A stretch of 64,000 bases of DNA, taken from NCBI GenBank assembly GCA_027486415.1, contig JAIXPC010000008.1:186001-250000 (forward strand). The letters run 5' to 3'. The notes under the pieces are model-generated. The model was not told the origin of the DNA. It was given only the letters and a program-made list of their open reading frames with translations, and ran no database searches. The position numbers were made by a program, and so were the translations under genes. Each line of letters starts with the position of its first letter. Within the stretch, counting starts at the first letter, position 1. Shown piece by piece: positions 35,586 to 44,875 of the stretch. This DNA comes from Sphingomonadales bacterium (lineage in GTDB: Bacteria > Pseudomonadota > Alphaproteobacteria > Sphingomonadales > Sphingomonadaceae).

Positions 35586-35616
35586 GGGGCTGCGCTGCTG
35601 GCGCGGCCCCTTTTTT
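35586..35616 (+). terminator. Intrinsic terminator of rplM-rpsI
   Basis: Ten-base-pair stem GGGGCTGCGC/GCGCGGCCCC (one G-U) with a 5-base loop followed by TTTTTT. Confidence 0.9.
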
Positions 35617-35705
35617 GTTGGGCAGATACCAACTGCCTGTTTCCGTGGACATTTCGTCGCAAGCACGGCCCGGCCTGCCGAACGAGGCCCAGACCCCGGA
35701 CGTTG

Positions 35706-35720
35706 TTAATCCCTGCTTAA
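35706..35720 (+). promoter_or_regulatory. Perfect CtrA box upstream of an outer-membrane barrel gene
   Basis: TTAA-TCCCTGC-TTAA matches the CtrA consensus TTAA-N7-TTAA at all eight positions. It lies 46-60 bases upstream of the barrel gene start, where CtrA normally acts. Confidence 0.65.
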
Positions 35721-35765
35721 GACAGGGAGATTACAGCCACGTAATCTTCAACCAAGGAGCGCAAC

Positions 35766-36527
35766 ATGCGAATCAATGCCCCTCTGATCCTCGCCCTCAG
35801 CCTTGTCAGCGCCGCCCCCGCGCTGGCCCAGACCGCCTTTGACGGGCCGTACATCGGCGCGGTCGCCGGCGCGCAGGTGCACAGCCAGAACCGTGCTCGC
35901 ACCGAAGGCACGCAGGCCTTCCTCGGCCTGCCCGGTACCGTTCGCCCGGCCTTTCAGGATCTCGATTCCGATGATGGCTGGCATGGCGGCGCCGTGGTCG
36001 GCTGGAATGCCAGCAGCGGCAAGGTCGTCTATGGCGTCGAAGGCGATTTCGTCATCGGCAACGTCAAGGCCCGCCAGAGCTTCGTCGGCGCTCCGATCCC
36101 CGGCCTCGCTCCGCAGGGCCTGACCACCAATGTCGACAGCCGCCTTGGCAACCGCGCCTCGCTGCGCGCCCGCCTGGGCTATGCCGTGGCTGACAAGGTG
36201 CTGCTCTACACGACCGGCGGTCTGGCCATCGGTGACACCCGCGCGCAGGCTGCCGTGCTGGTCAACGGCGCACCGACCGTCGGCTGGTTCGGCGAAGCCG
36301 AAAACACCCAGACCGGCTATGTCGTCGGCGGCGGTGCCGAATTCAAGCTGAACAAGGCGGTTGCCCTGCGCGCCGAATATCTGTTCACCGATTTCGGCAA
36401 GCAGCGCGTGCTGGCCCAGGGCAATGCTGCCGTGCGCGGCATCGCGGCGCTGAACGGCATCGATTACCAGGCCGCAGCGCCGTTTCGTGCCGGCGTGGCG
36501 CGCGTTGGTCTGACTGTCGGATTCTGA
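35766..36527 (+). CDS. Outer-membrane beta-barrel protein (Omp25/RopB-like)
   Basis: A 253-residue exported porin-like protein. It has a signal peptide (MRINAPLILALSLVSAAPALA), an opening barrel strand (FDGPYIGAVAGAQV), alternating Gly/aromatic strands (VVYGVEGDFVIG, VLLYTTGGLAIGD, GYVVGGGAEFKL) and a terminal strand ending in Phe (RVGLTVGF), the BAM recognition signature. It resembles small eight-strand barrels of the Omp25/RopB type. A perfect CtrA box suggests cell-cycle control. Confidence 0.85.
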   Translation: MRINAPLILALSLVSAAPALAQTAFDGPYIGAVAGAQVHSQNRARTEGTQAFLGLPGTVRPAFQDLDSDDGWHGGAVVGWNASSGKVVYGVEGDFVIGNVKARQSFVGAPIPGLAPQGLTTNVDSRLGNRASLRARLGYAVADKVLLYTTGGLAIGDTRAQAAVLVNGAPTVGWFGEAENTQTGYVVGGGAEFKLNKAVALRAEYLFTDFGKQRVLAQGNAAVRGIAALNGIDYQAAAPFRAGVARVGLTVGF

Positions 36528-36533
36528 TGCGAA

Positions 36534-36563
36534 AGCCCCGGTTGGCGATGGCCAACCGGGGCT
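36534..36563 (+). terminator. Terminator after the outer-membrane barrel gene
   Basis: Perfect 13-bp arms AGCCCCGGTTGGC and GCCAACCGGGGCT around GATG, followed by GCCCTTTCCC. Confidence 0.75.
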
Positions 36564-36603
36564 GCCCTTTCCCAATGACGCGCACGCTGGCAAAAGGCCG
36601 GCG

Positions 36604-38697
36604 ATGATTCGCGCCCTTCTCACTTTCACCCTTGCCCTGTTTGCGCTGCCGGCGCTGGCCGCTCCCGTCAGCGATCAGCCCCACACCCGCGTCGAACTGA
36701 TCGCGCAGAGCAGCGCACCCGCCGCTGGCAAGCCGCTGGACATCGGCATCATCCTCACGCCCAAGGCGGGCTGGCATACCTATTGGCTCAACCCCGGCGA
36801 TGCCGGCGCGCCCACCCGCGCCGAATGGAAACTGCCGTCCGGCGTCAGCGCCCCGCCTGAACTGCAATATCCGGTGCCGGGCACGCTCGTCGTCTCCGGC
36901 CTGATGAACCATGTCTATGAAAAGCGGAACATCCTGCTGACACGGATCGACGTGCCCGCCGGCATGGCACCGGGCAGCGCCTTCCCGGTGGAGGTGCAGG
37001 TCGATTGGCTGGTGTGCAGCCACGAACAATGCGTGCCGGAATCCGCCGTGCTGTCGCTGCCGCTGGTGGTGGGCGACGGTGCCGATGATGCCACGATGGC
37101 CCCGCAGATCGCCGAAGGCCGCGCCGCGCTGCCGCGTCCGCTCGCTGCCACCGCGACATGGGCCAAGACCGGCACACGCTTCGTGCTCAGCGTGCCGATG
37201 GCCGGCCTCGACAAGGTGCGAAAGGCCTGGTTCTTCCCGGCTGGCGATGCCGTGATCACCCATGTGACGCCGCAGAAGGTGAGCGTGGCCGGCGACGCCC
37301 TGCGGATCGAGACCGATGCCGGCACCCCCGGCCCGGAGGGCGAGGTGACCGGCGTGCTGCGCGTCGAGATGGCGGGCGAAGCGCCGATGGGTTTTGCCAT
37401 CACCGCAAAGCAAGGCAGCGTCCCCGGCCCCGGCGCCGCGCTGGGCGCTGGCGGCGGCAGCGATGATGCAGCCGGCGGTGATGCCGGCGGCCCCGGCTTG
37501 CCGCTGATCCTGCTGGGCGCGGTGCTGGGCGGCCTCATCCTCAACGTCATGCCCTGCGTGTTCCCGATCCTCAGCCTGAAGGCGCTGGCGCTGGCCAAGG
37601 GCAATGTCGGCGCCGCCGAAGCCCGCACCGAGGCGCTGGCCTACACTGCCGGTGTGGTGATCGTCGTTACCGCGCTGGGCGGTCTCGTGCTGGCCCTGCG
37701 TGCTGCCGGCAGTCAGGTCGGCTGGGCCTTCCAGTTGCAGGATCCGCGTGTCATCGCCTTCCTGCTGCTGCTCGTCACCGGCATTGCGCTGAACCTTGCC
37801 GGCCTGTTCGAGATCACGCTGTCGTCCGGCAATCTGGGGCAGGACAAGGCGCGTTCGGGCGGTGCATCAGGCGCGTTCTTCACCGGCGCGCTGGCCGCCT
37901 TTGTGGCGACGCCGTGCACCGGACCGTTCATGGCTGGCGCGCTGGGTGCGGCGCTGGTGCTGCCCACCGTGCAGGCGCTCTCCGTGTTTGCCGGGCTGGG
38001 CTTTGGCCTCGCCCTGCCCTTCCTGTTGATCGGCTTCGTGCCCGCGCTGCGCCGCCGCCTGCCCAGGCCGGGTGCGTGGATGGCCCGCCTGCGCGCCATC
38101 TTGTCGGTGCCGATGTTCCTCACCGCGCTGGCGCTGGCCTGGGTCCTTGGCCAGCAGGTCGGCGTGAACGGCATGGCGCTGGGGCTGGCCGGCACGCTGG
38201 TCTTGGGCCTGTTCATGTGGTGGCTGGGCAGCCGGCAGCATGGCGGCAAATCGCTGGCCGTCCCCGGCGTGCTGAGCCTCGCCACCATCGTCGCTGCCGT
38301 GCTGCTGGTGCCGACCACGGCACCGGCCGGCGCCGCGACGTCGACGACCACCGCCGCCAGCGAGCTTGACGCGGTTAAGTTCACCCCCGCCGCGCTGGCC
38401 GACCTGCGCGCCGCCAACAAGCCCGTCTTCCTGTATATGACAGCGGACTGGTGCCTCACCTGCAAGGTCAACGAAAAGGGCGCGATGGCCGATCCGGCGG
38501 TGGCCGACTCGTTCAAGGCCAAGGGCATCACCGTCATGGAAGGCGACTGGACCCGCAACGATCCGGCCATCTCCGCCTGGCTGGCCGAACACAAGCGCGC
38601 CGGCGTGCCGGTCTATGTCTATTACGACCCCGCTGGCGGCGAGACAGAGCTGCCGCAGATCCTGACCGTGGATGCGCTGACCGCCCTCAAGGTCTGA
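36604..38697 (+). CDS. DsbD/ScsB-type protein-disulfide reductase
   Basis: A 697-residue membrane thiol transporter that moves reducing power from the cytoplasm to the envelope. It has a signal peptide (residues 1-19), a periplasmic N-terminal domain with a cysteine pair (WLVCSHEQCVPESA), a multi-TM core with one cysteine in each half (LNVMPCVFPILSLKAL and VATPCTGPFMAGALG) and a C-terminal thioredoxin domain with TADWCLTCKVNE. The N-domain resembles the ScsB/DsbD_2 form more than E. coli DsbD. Confidence 0.9.
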   Translation: MIRALLTFTLALFALPALAAPVSDQPHTRVELIAQSSAPAAGKPLDIGIILTPKAGWHTYWLNPGDAGAPTRAEWKLPSGVSAPPELQYPVPGTLVVSGLMNHVYEKRNILLTRIDVPAGMAPGSAFPVEVQVDWLVCSHEQCVPESAVLSLPLVVGDGADDATMAPQIAEGRAALPRPLAATATWAKTGTRFVLSVPMAGLDKVRKAWFFPAGDAVITHVTPQKVSVAGDALRIETDAGTPGPEGEVTGVLRVEMAGEAPMGFAITAKQGSVPGPGAALGAGGGSDDAAGGDAGGPGLPLILLGAVLGGLILNVMPCVFPILSLKALALAKGNVGAAEARTEALAYTAGVVIVVTALGGLVLALRAAGSQVGWAFQLQDPRVIAFLLLLVTGIALNLAGLFEITLSSGNLGQDKARSGGASGAFFTGALAAFVATPCTGPFMAGALGAALVLPTVQALSVFAGLGFGLALPFLLIGFVPALRRRLPRPGAWMARLRAILSVPMFLTALALAWVLGQQVGVNGMALGLAGTLVLGLFMWWLGSRQHGGKSLAVPGVLSLATIVAAVLLVPTTAPAGAATSTTTAASELDAVKFTPAALADLRAANKPVFLYMTADWCLTCKVNEKGAMADPAVADSFKAKGITVMEGDWTRNDPAISAWLAEHKRAGVPVYVYYDPAGGETELPQILTVDALTALKV

Positions 38698-38758
38698 CGG
38701 CTTGCCCTGATCCGCGCCGACGGGTTACGCCTTCCCCGCATCATTGGGGGATCAGGTC

Positions 38759-39745
38759 ATGCTGTCGCGCCGTCAGGCTCTTGCTGCTGCCGCTGCGGCG
38801 CCGCTGCTGGGTGCTGCTGCACCCAAAGCGGCCATCACCGCCTCCGACTATTGGGCAACCAAGGGCGATGTGAAGCTCTACATCTACCGCAAGCGCCCGG
38901 CCGGATCGGCGCGCCTGCCGGTGCTGTTCCTTGTCCACGGGTCCAGCTTTTCGGGGCGCGGCGGCTATGATCTGCAGGTGCCGGCCAGGGACTATTCGAT
39001 GATGGACTGGTTCGCACGCCGCGGGTTCGACGTGTGGACGATGGATCACGAAGGCTATGGCCGCTCGACGCGCACCGGCGGTTTTTCCGACATCGCGTCC
39101 GGGGCGGATGATCTGGCCGCCGCCTTCGCGGTGGTGGAGCGCGAAACCGGCGAGCAGTCGCCAATGGTCTATGGCCAGTCATCAGGCGCGCTGCGCGCCG
39201 GCGTGCTGGCGATGCGCGATCCGGGCCGGATCTCGCGCCTGATCCTTGATGGCTTCACCCATACCGGCGACGGCGCGCCCGAGATCCTGCGACGCCGGGC
39301 CAATGCGGCAGCCTTGCGGGCAACGCCGTGGCGCGAGGCGAGCGAGCAGACCTATGTGAACATCTTCAGCCGCGATGATCCGTCCACCTTCGAAGCGGCG
39401 GTCCCGCAGGCGCTGGCGCGCTATGAGCTGGCACTGGGCACCCGCATCCCCAACGGCACCTATCTCGACATGGCAACGAAGATGCCGATGGTCGATCCGG
39501 CCAGGCTGACCATGCCGGTGCTGATGACGCGCGCCATCCATGACGGCAACGCAACCGAGGCTGACCTGCTCGCCTTCTTCGCGCAGCTGCCGTCAGCCGA
39601 TCGCCAGTTCGCCATTCTGGATGGTGTCGCCCACATCGCGGTGCTGGGCCTGAACCGGGCCCGCGTGCTGCACAGCATGCTGGCCTTCCTCACCCTGCCG
39701 CCCTTGGCGGGGTCAGCGCGCGGCGTCCACGCCCAGCACGCTTAG
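38759..39745 (+). CDS. Exported alpha/beta hydrolase
   Basis: The 328-residue product (ATG at 38759) starts MLSRRQALAAAAAAPLLGAAA, a Tat-like signal. It has an alpha/beta hydrolase fold: FLVHGSSFSG (oxyanion), nucleophile in YGQSSGALRAG and a late GVAHIAVL histidine. Substrate is unknown. Its 3' end overlaps the convergent SRAP gene by 33 bases. Confidence 0.82.
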   Translation: MLSRRQALAAAAAAPLLGAAAPKAAITASDYWATKGDVKLYIYRKRPAGSARLPVLFLVHGSSFSGRGGYDLQVPARDYSMMDWFARRGFDVWTMDHEGYGRSTRTGGFSDIASGADDLAAAFAVVERETGEQSPMVYGQSSGALRAGVLAMRDPGRISRLILDGFTHTGDGAPEILRRRANAAALRATPWREASEQTYVNIFSRDDPSTFEAAVPQALARYELALGTRIPNGTYLDMATKMPMVDPARLTMPVLMTRAIHDGNATEADLLAFFAQLPSADRQFAILDGVAHIAVLGLNRARVLHSMLAFLTLPPLAGSARGVHAQHA

Positions 39746-40375
39746 GGCACCATCGGCCAGCGGCCGCTGCAGTGCCCTGGCGTCCGCCCAGTCGGCAGTC
39801 AGCCAGCCGCGCATCTCGGCCGGATCGGTGAGGATGACGGGCATCGCCTTGGGGTGGTGCGGCGCCACCTCGGCATTGGGATCGCAGGTGAGGAAGCCGA
39901 AGACGGTGATCGTCACCTCGCCTTCCGCCTTTTTCCGCACCCCCGTCCAGCGCGTGGCGATACCGGCAAAGCAGGCGATCTCGTCGGCGCGGGGCGCAAA
40001 CCACAATGGCTGGAACCCGGCGTCGGTCTTCACGTGCTCCGCGAACGAGGTAAACGGCACCAGGCAGCGATATTGCGGGGCCAGCCAGCGCCGCCAGTGA
40101 GGGGACGCCGTGTTGCGGATGTTGGTGATGCCGCGATCGACGCTCTTGCCGGCCCGCGCAAAGGCCGGGCTGGGCATACCCCAGCGCGCCAGCGAGAGCA
40201 TCGGCCCCGGCGCATCACCGCGCGCCAGCCCGATAATCGGCGCTTCGGCGTCGGGATACAGCGCGTTCAGCACCGGCAGATTGCCCAGCCGATCCGCCAC
40301 CGCGCCCAGATCAAGCGCGCGGGCCAGATCGCGCAGGGCCTGCTGGCCCCTGGTCATCGCGTAAAGATTGCACAT
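39713..40375 (-). CDS. SRAP-family protein (YedK/HMCES-like abasic-site sensor)
   Basis: SRAP proteins form a thiazolidine crosslink with abasic sites in single-stranded DNA through Cys2 after Met removal. The ATG at 40375 gives MCNLYAM with Cys2 in place (220 residues). The active-site Glu is in TSFAEHVK and the His in HHPKAMPVIL. The usual N-A-R-x-E-T motif reads NIRNTASPHW, a variant seen in one SRAP subgroup. No SOS box is obvious upstream. Confidence 0.88.
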   Translation of the reverse strand: MCNLYAMTRGQQALRDLARALDLGAVADRLGNLPVLNALYPDAEAPIIGLARGDAPGPMLSLARWGMPSPAFARAGKSVDRGITNIRNTASPHWRRWLAPQYRCLVPFTSFAEHVKTDAGFQPLWFAPRADEIACFAGIATRWTGVRKKAEGEVTITVFGFLTCDPNAEVAPHHPKAMPVILTDPAEMRGWLTADWADARALQRPLADGALSVLGVDAAR

Positions 40376-40430
40376 CCCGCCCATCTGGCCGCGGCCAGCG
40401 CCGGTTGGCAAGCGCGGCAACGGCTGGAGG

Positions 40431-40646
40431 TTACGGCACCGGCGGCGACAGGCTCCACAGCCAGAGCAGCGATGCCAGCGTGCCGAACAGGCCAAGGCCG
40501 ACACGGCGGGCCATGCGGCCCGCGCCGGGCGGCGGCGGAGGTCCTAGCCCAAGGCCCTGGGCGGTGTTGCCAAGTGTGCGGGCACGGAAAGCGCGCTGCG
40601 CCGCATTGGCAGGAACCACGTTGCTGGGATCGCTGTTGGATGGCAC
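40431..40646 (-). CDS. Small protein with a C-terminal membrane helix
   Basis: A possible 71-residue protein starting at GTG with AGGGG upstream: a polar N-terminus, a Gly/Pro stretch (GLGLGPPPPPGAG) and a single C-terminal hydrophobic helix (GLFGTLASLLWLWSL). It is 55 bases upstream of the SRAP gene on the same strand. I recognise no family; a spurious frame remains possible. Confidence 0.4.
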   Translation of the reverse strand: MPSNSDPSNVVPANAAQRAFRARTLGNTAQGLGLGPPPPPGAGRMARRVGLGLFGTLASLLWLWSLSPPVP

Positions 40647-40732
40647 GGCACCGCCCCTGTCGCTGACGACAGGGCCGAAATTGCCACAGCATCTGCCGCG
40701 CCGCGCGGCAGGTCGGGTTCATTCTGGCGTGA

Positions 40733-42205
40733 TCAGCTGCGATTTCCGAACCAGATTGGCGGCAATCGCTGCACCCAGGGCGCGGCGGCTTCCAGTTGGA
40801 AGGCCAGATCGAGCAGCCGGGCATCATCGCCGCGCCGGCCGGCGAAATGCATGCCCAGCGGCAGGCCCGACGTGGTCTGCATGATCGGCACGCTCATCGC
40901 AGCCGCACCGGCCATGTTCTGCACCGGCGTGTAGGCGACCAGCCGCATCATGTCGGCCATGATGTCGGCCGGGGCGCGGGTGGGCGAAAGAGTGCCAATC
41001 GGCACGGCATGGCGGCTGAGCACGGGCGTGAGCAGCACATCATGGCCACGGAAACTGGCGTTGTAGGCGTCGCGATAGCCGGCGAGCCGCCCCATCAGGG
41101 CCGCCACATCGGCCTGGGCCAGCGCCGAACCGTTGGCGGCGAGATGGCGGGTGAGCGGTTCCAGCGCGGCAACACCGTCGGCGCCGAACGCAGTGTTGAC
41201 CGCCGCCACTGCCTGCGCCGCGCCCAGCGACCACAACGCCACGAAATCGCGCGAGAAATCGCCGGCCGGAAACGGCCATTCGGCGTCGACCACGGTGTGG
41301 CCCATCGCCTTGAGCAGTTCGCGGGTGCGGGCGATACCGCCCATCACCTCGGCATCAGGCTGGCTGCCATCGGCAGTGACGGTGATCACCCCGATGCGGA
41401 AACGTTCGCCCACCGGCCCGGCAAGGCGCGGCACCGGCGCTCCCAGGCCATCGGCCCCCGGCCCCTGCAACGCCGCCATCGACAGCGCGGCATCGCGCAC
41501 CGACCGGGTGAGAACGTGATCGACGGCGATATCGGCGGGGTCTTCCGCAGTCTTTTGCCCGGCCAGCCGCCCGCGACTGGGCTTGAAACCGAACAGGCCG
41601 CAAAGCGCCGCCGGGATACGGATCGAGCCGCCGCCATCATTGGCATGGGCGATCGGCACCACGCCCGCCGCCACCGCCGCCGCGCTGCCCCCCGATGATC
41701 CGCCCGGCGAGAAATCCGGGTTCCACGGGTTGCGCGTCGGGCCGTGGCTCAAGGGTTCGGTCACGCACATCAGGCCGAATTCCGGCGTCGATGTCTTGCC
41801 CAGCGCCAGCGTGTTCATCTGGCTGAAGGCATCGACAAAGCGTTCATTGCCGGTGGCCGGCGGTGCGTTGGCAAAGGCGCGACTGCCGTTGCGGGTTGGC
41901 CAGCCCTTGTAGTCGTTCAGATCCTTGATGAAGGTGGGGATCACCGCCTGCCTGTCATCGCGGGGCAGAGCGGCAACGGCGCGGGGCCGGTCGATCAGCA
42001 CGGCGAAATTCAGCTTCGCCTGCGCCGCCTCGGCCCGGTCGAGCGCGGTCAGCACCGTCTCGCGCGCGCCGGCATCGCCGCTGCGAATACGCTGCGCCAG
42101 GCCCATCGCATCGTCGGCAACGGGTTTTTGCGCCAGTGCAGGCGTCGCCGCCAGCGCGGCACCGCCGGCAAGGAGATGGCGGCGGTTGATGGTGAAATCG
42201 GCCAT
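40733..42205 (-). CDS. Exported amidase (amidase-signature family)
   Basis: A 490-residue amidase-signature enzyme with a Tat-type signal ([19 protein letters not shown]). The Ser-cisSer-Lys triad is visible: Lys in [11 protein letters not shown], cis-Ser in [14 protein letters not shown] and nucleophile Ser in [15 protein letters not shown]. It probably hydrolyses amides in the periplasm; the substrate is unknown. The start at 42205 is chosen over a longer open frame because it begins the signal peptide. Confidence 0.88.
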   Translation of the reverse strand: MADFTINRRHLLAGGAALAATPALAQKPVADDAMGLAQRIRSGDAGARETVLTALDRAEAAQAKLNFAVLIDRPRAVAALPRDDRQAVIPTFIKDLNDYKGWPTRNGSRAFANAPPATGNERFVDAFSQMNTLALGKTSTPEFGLMCVTEPLSHGPTRNPWNPDFSPGGSSGGSAAAVAAGVVPIAHANDGGGSIRIPAALCGLFGFKPSRGRLAGQKTAEDPADIAVDHVLTRSVRDAALSMAALQGPGADGLGAPVPRLAGPVGERFRIGVITVTADGSQPDAEVMGGIARTRELLKAMGHTVVDAEWPFPAGDFSRDFVALWSLGAAQAVAAVNTAFGADGVAALEPLTRHLAANGSALAQADVAALMGRLAGYRDAYNASFRGHDVLLTPVLSRHAVPIGTLSPTRAPADIMADMMRLVAYTPVQNMAGAAAMSVPIMQTTSGLPLGMHFAGRRGDDARLLDLAFQLEAAAPWVQRLPPIWFGNRS

Positions 42206-42260
42206 GGCGTTGCTCCCCGTGTGTGCGGGGAAAGTGACATGGCAGCGATGAACGGAAAAG

Positions 42261-42298
42261 CGCAAAAAGACGCGGGCAGAGGCCACGCCCCTGCCCGC
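42261..42298 (-). terminator. Terminator after the second PEP-CTERM gene
   Basis: Stem GCGGGCAG/CTGCCCGC with an inner GGC/GCC pairing; on the minus strand it is followed by TCTTTTT. Confidence 0.75.
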
Positions 42299-42314
42299 CA
42301 GCGATCAGGTCAGA

Positions 42315-42965
42315 TCAGGCAGCAACGCTCTTGCGGCGGCGGCGCGCGGCGGCACCGACAAGGCCGAAGCCCGCGATCAGCATCGCCCAACTCGCCGGTT
42401 CCGGAACGACACCGCTGGCGCCAATGGTGAGGCCAGACCAGAACTCCGGATTGTTGGTCGTCAGCGTCAGGCTGGTGAAGCTTCCCCGGAACTGGATGAC
42501 GCCATGGGCTTCACCTGCACTGAGCGTGTTGCCGACGACGGTGAAGACGCCATTGCCCCAGAAACCCCGGCCCTGATCGATGATGCTGAAGGGCGCATCG
42601 AAGGTCCAGCTGGTCTGCAGGCTGGGCTGGCCCAGGCTGATGATGGCGATGTAGGGATCGATCACCGCCCTGGAGAAGGTGATGGTGCGCGCGCCAACAC
42701 CCGATGGCGCCACGAAATCATTGTTGCCCGGCAGGTTGGACAGGGCATCATAGGCTGCAAAGGGATTGCCGCCCGTGCGCCAGTAATCGGTTCCGCCGCT
42801 CACCTGCCAGTTGTGGATCGGGCCGGCCAGGGTGACGGCAACGCCGGCCAGGGTGCCGGTGGCCGAAGCGGTCGAGGCGCTGGTCCAGTCAGTCCACTGA
42901 ATGGCGGCAGTGGCCGATGTCGACATCAGTGCGGCCACGGCCATGACAACAATCCCGGTACGCAT
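42315..42965 (-). CDS. PEP-CTERM sorting-signal protein (PEPxxWA type)
   Basis: The 216-residue product (ATG at 42965) has a signal peptide (RTGIVVMAVAALMSTSATAA), a beta-rich extracellular domain and a canonical tail: VPEPASWAMLIAGFG, a short hydrophobic stretch and ARRRRKS. Exosortase should cut at PEP. An earlier ATG at 42998 is less likely. Two CtrA boxes, one perfect, lie 67-100 bases upstream. Confidence 0.88.
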   Translation of the reverse strand: MRTGIVVMAVAALMSTSATAAIQWTDWTSASTASATGTLAGVAVTLAGPIHNWQVSGGTDYWRTGGNPFAAYDALSNLPGNNDFVAPSGVGARTITFSRAVIDPYIAIISLGQPSLQTSWTFDAPFSIIDQGRGFWGNGVFTVVGNTLSAGEAHGVIQFRGSFTSLTLTTNNPEFWSGLTIGASGVVPEPASWAMLIAGFGLVGAAARRRRKSVAA

Positions 42966-43031
42966 CACGAATGCCCTCCCAAAGCCAGCAATTGGCAACC
43001 ACAGGCGAGTCGCACGCCCGACATCGGGAGG

Positions 43032-43064
43032 TTAACGCTTTCTTAGGGATTAATGCAACGTTAA
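43032..43064 (-). promoter_or_regulatory. Tandem CtrA boxes upstream of a PEP-CTERM gene
   Basis: The box at 43050-43064 is TTAA-TGCAACG-TTAA (8/8). The box at 43032-43046 is TTAA-CGCTTTC-TTAG (7/8). Their starts are 18 bases apart. They are the only AT-rich patch in the 249-base gap before the PEP-CTERM gene. Confidence 0.68.
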
Positions 43065-43181
43065 ACTAAGGTAAATTTCAGACAATCGTTCCTTGCGGGC
43101 GGGGTCGCAAACCCTGCCCGTGACTCCGGTGCTGGCCCAAGACAGCCTTGTCAAAGGGGGAAAGGACGACGGGTGACTGTG

Positions 43182-43205
43182 GGGGGAGGGGCGCACCACT
43201 CCCCC
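43182..43205 (-). terminator. G-rich hairpin after the amidohydrolase gene
   Basis: Seven-base arms GGGGGAG/CTCCCCC with a 10-base loop, just downstream of the amidohydrolase stop on the minus strand. No T run follows. Confidence 0.35.
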
Positions 43206-43214
43206 GCCCGGCGC

Positions 43215-44861
43215 TTACTTGCGCTTGAACACCTGCTTGCCGGCCAGCCAGGTCGCCGTCACCTTGATCTTCCACAGATCGCCTTCCGGCGCGGTGAAGG
43301 GATCACGTTCCAGCGTGATGAAATCGGCCCATTTGCCGGGCTCCAGCGTGCCCACCCTGGTTTCGGCGTGATCGGCATGGGCGGCCCAGACGGTGAAACC
43401 GGCAAAGGCGTCGGTCAGGCTGACCTTTTCCCACGGGCGCCAGCCGCCGGCCGGCAGGCCATCACGGGACTGGCGGGTGACGGCGGCGTGCAGGCCGAAC
43501 ATCGGATCGGGCGGTTCCACCGGGAAATCACTGCCGAACGCCAGCTGCGCGCCGCTCTTCTTGAGCTGGGCCCACGCATAGGCCCCCTGCAGCCGCCCCT
43601 CGCCCAGCCGGGCTTCGGCCATGCCCTTGTCGGACGTGGCGTGGGTGGGCTGCATCGAGGCAATCACCTTCAGTTCGGCAAAGCGGCCGAGATCGGCCAT
43701 GTCGACGATCTGGGCGTGTTCGTTGCGGTGCCGGCGGGCAATGCGTTCGGCCAGCGGCACGGCGGCATAGGCATCCATCGTCGAACGGTTGGCCTGGTCG
43801 CCAATGGCGTGCGTGTTGACCTGGAAGCCTTCGCGGCTGGCCTCGGTCACATAGGTCTTCAGCTTGTCGGCCGGGGTGATTTCCAGCCCGCGCGTGGATG
43901 GCATGTCGGCATAAGGCGCGATCAGATAGGCGCCGCGGCTGCCCAGCGCCCCGTCCGACACCAGCTTCATCGACTGCATGGCCAGCGTGTCGTTGTAGCT
44001 CCACGGGATCGGGCCGTTCGGCGCAATCGCCTTGCGGTTGTCAGGCCCGCCCGCCATCGCATAGATGCGCGCCGTGAGCTTGCCGGCCTTGGCAAAGCGG
44101 ACGTATCGATCCCAGGTCGGCTTGTCCATGCCGGCATCGGCAGCGCCGGTCAGGCCGACTTCGGCCATGGTCTCGAGGCTCTTTTCCAGCACCAGATCCA
44201 GCCGCTTTTCATCGTCGGCCGGGATGACGCGCGTGATCAGCGCCATCGCCTTGTCGACGAACACGCCGGTGGGGTTGCCGGCGGCATCGCGGATGATCTC
44301 GCCGCCATCGGGCGCCTTGGTGTCGCGGGTGATGCCGGCGGCCTTCATCGCGGCGGTGTTGGCCCAGCCGGCATGGCCATCGACGCGGGCAAACCACGCC
44401 GGGCGATCGCCGGTGACGGCATCGAGTTCCGCCGCCGTCGGGAACCGGCCGATCAGCTTGCCATCGGCATACCAGCGTTCCTGGTTCCAGCCGCGGCCCA
44501 TGATCCAGCCGGCGGCGGGAATGCCGGCCTTGATCTTGCCCAGCGCTTCGGGGATCGAGGCGGTGTCGCGCAGATCGACCACCAGTTTCAGCTCGCCCAG
44601 CCGCATGACATGGCCATGGGCATCGATCAGGCCCGGCCACAGCGTGGCGCCCTTCATGTCGACCTGCGTGCCCGCCGGCAGCGCGGCACCGGCCTTCAGC
44701 GTGGCTTTCACCTTGCCGGCATCATCCACCACCAGCGTCGCAAAGCGCTGCAGCGCGCCCTTGCTGTCCATCGTGTAGCCATTGGCATTGGTATAGATCG
44801 TATCGGCCAGCGCTGGCGCGGCAGTGGCCAGCAGAGCGGCAAACAGCACAGACTTCATCAT
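43215..44861 (-). CDS. Exported YtcJ-like amidohydrolase
   Basis: A ~548-residue amidohydrolase-3 family enzyme with a signal peptide (MMKSVLFAALLATAAPALA). The metal-binding HxH is in LIDAHGHVM, with further ligands in VNTHAIGDQAN and RNEHAQIVD and the late aspartate in LAFGSDFPVEPPD. It probably hydrolyses a cyclic amide or ester in the periplasm. ATGs at 44867, 44861 and 44858 are all close; I chose the middle one. Confidence 0.88.
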   Translation of the reverse strand: MMKSVLFAALLATAAPALADTIYTNANGYTMDSKGALQRFATLVVDDAGKVKATLKAGAALPAGTQVDMKGATLWPGLIDAHGHVMRLGELKLVVDLRDTASIPEALGKIKAGIPAAGWIMGRGWNQERWYADGKLIGRFPTAAELDAVTGDRPAWFARVDGHAGWANTAAMKAAGITRDTKAPDGGEIIRDAAGNPTGVFVDKAMALITRVIPADDEKRLDLVLEKSLETMAEVGLTGAADAGMDKPTWDRYVRFAKAGKLTARIYAMAGGPDNRKAIAPNGPIPWSYNDTLAMQSMKLVSDGALGSRGAYLIAPYADMPSTRGLEITPADKLKTYVTEASREGFQVNTHAIGDQANRSTMDAYAAVPLAERIARRHRNEHAQIVDMADLGRFAELKVIASMQPTHATSDKGMAEARLGEGRLQGAYAWAQLKKSGAQLAFGSDFPVEPPDPMFGLHAAVTRQSRDGLPAGGWRPWEKVSLTDAFAGFTVWAAHADHAETRVGTLEPGKWADFITLERDPFTAPEGDLWKIKVTATWLAGKQVFKRK

Positions 44862-44875
44862 GATCATCCCCTGTT

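Noticed and set aside
42972-42987. Sigma54-like TGGC-N8-GGCA upstream of the second PEP-CTERM gene
   Set aside because: Its predicted transcript start falls inside or past the start codon, and the match is limited to the GG-N10-GC core.
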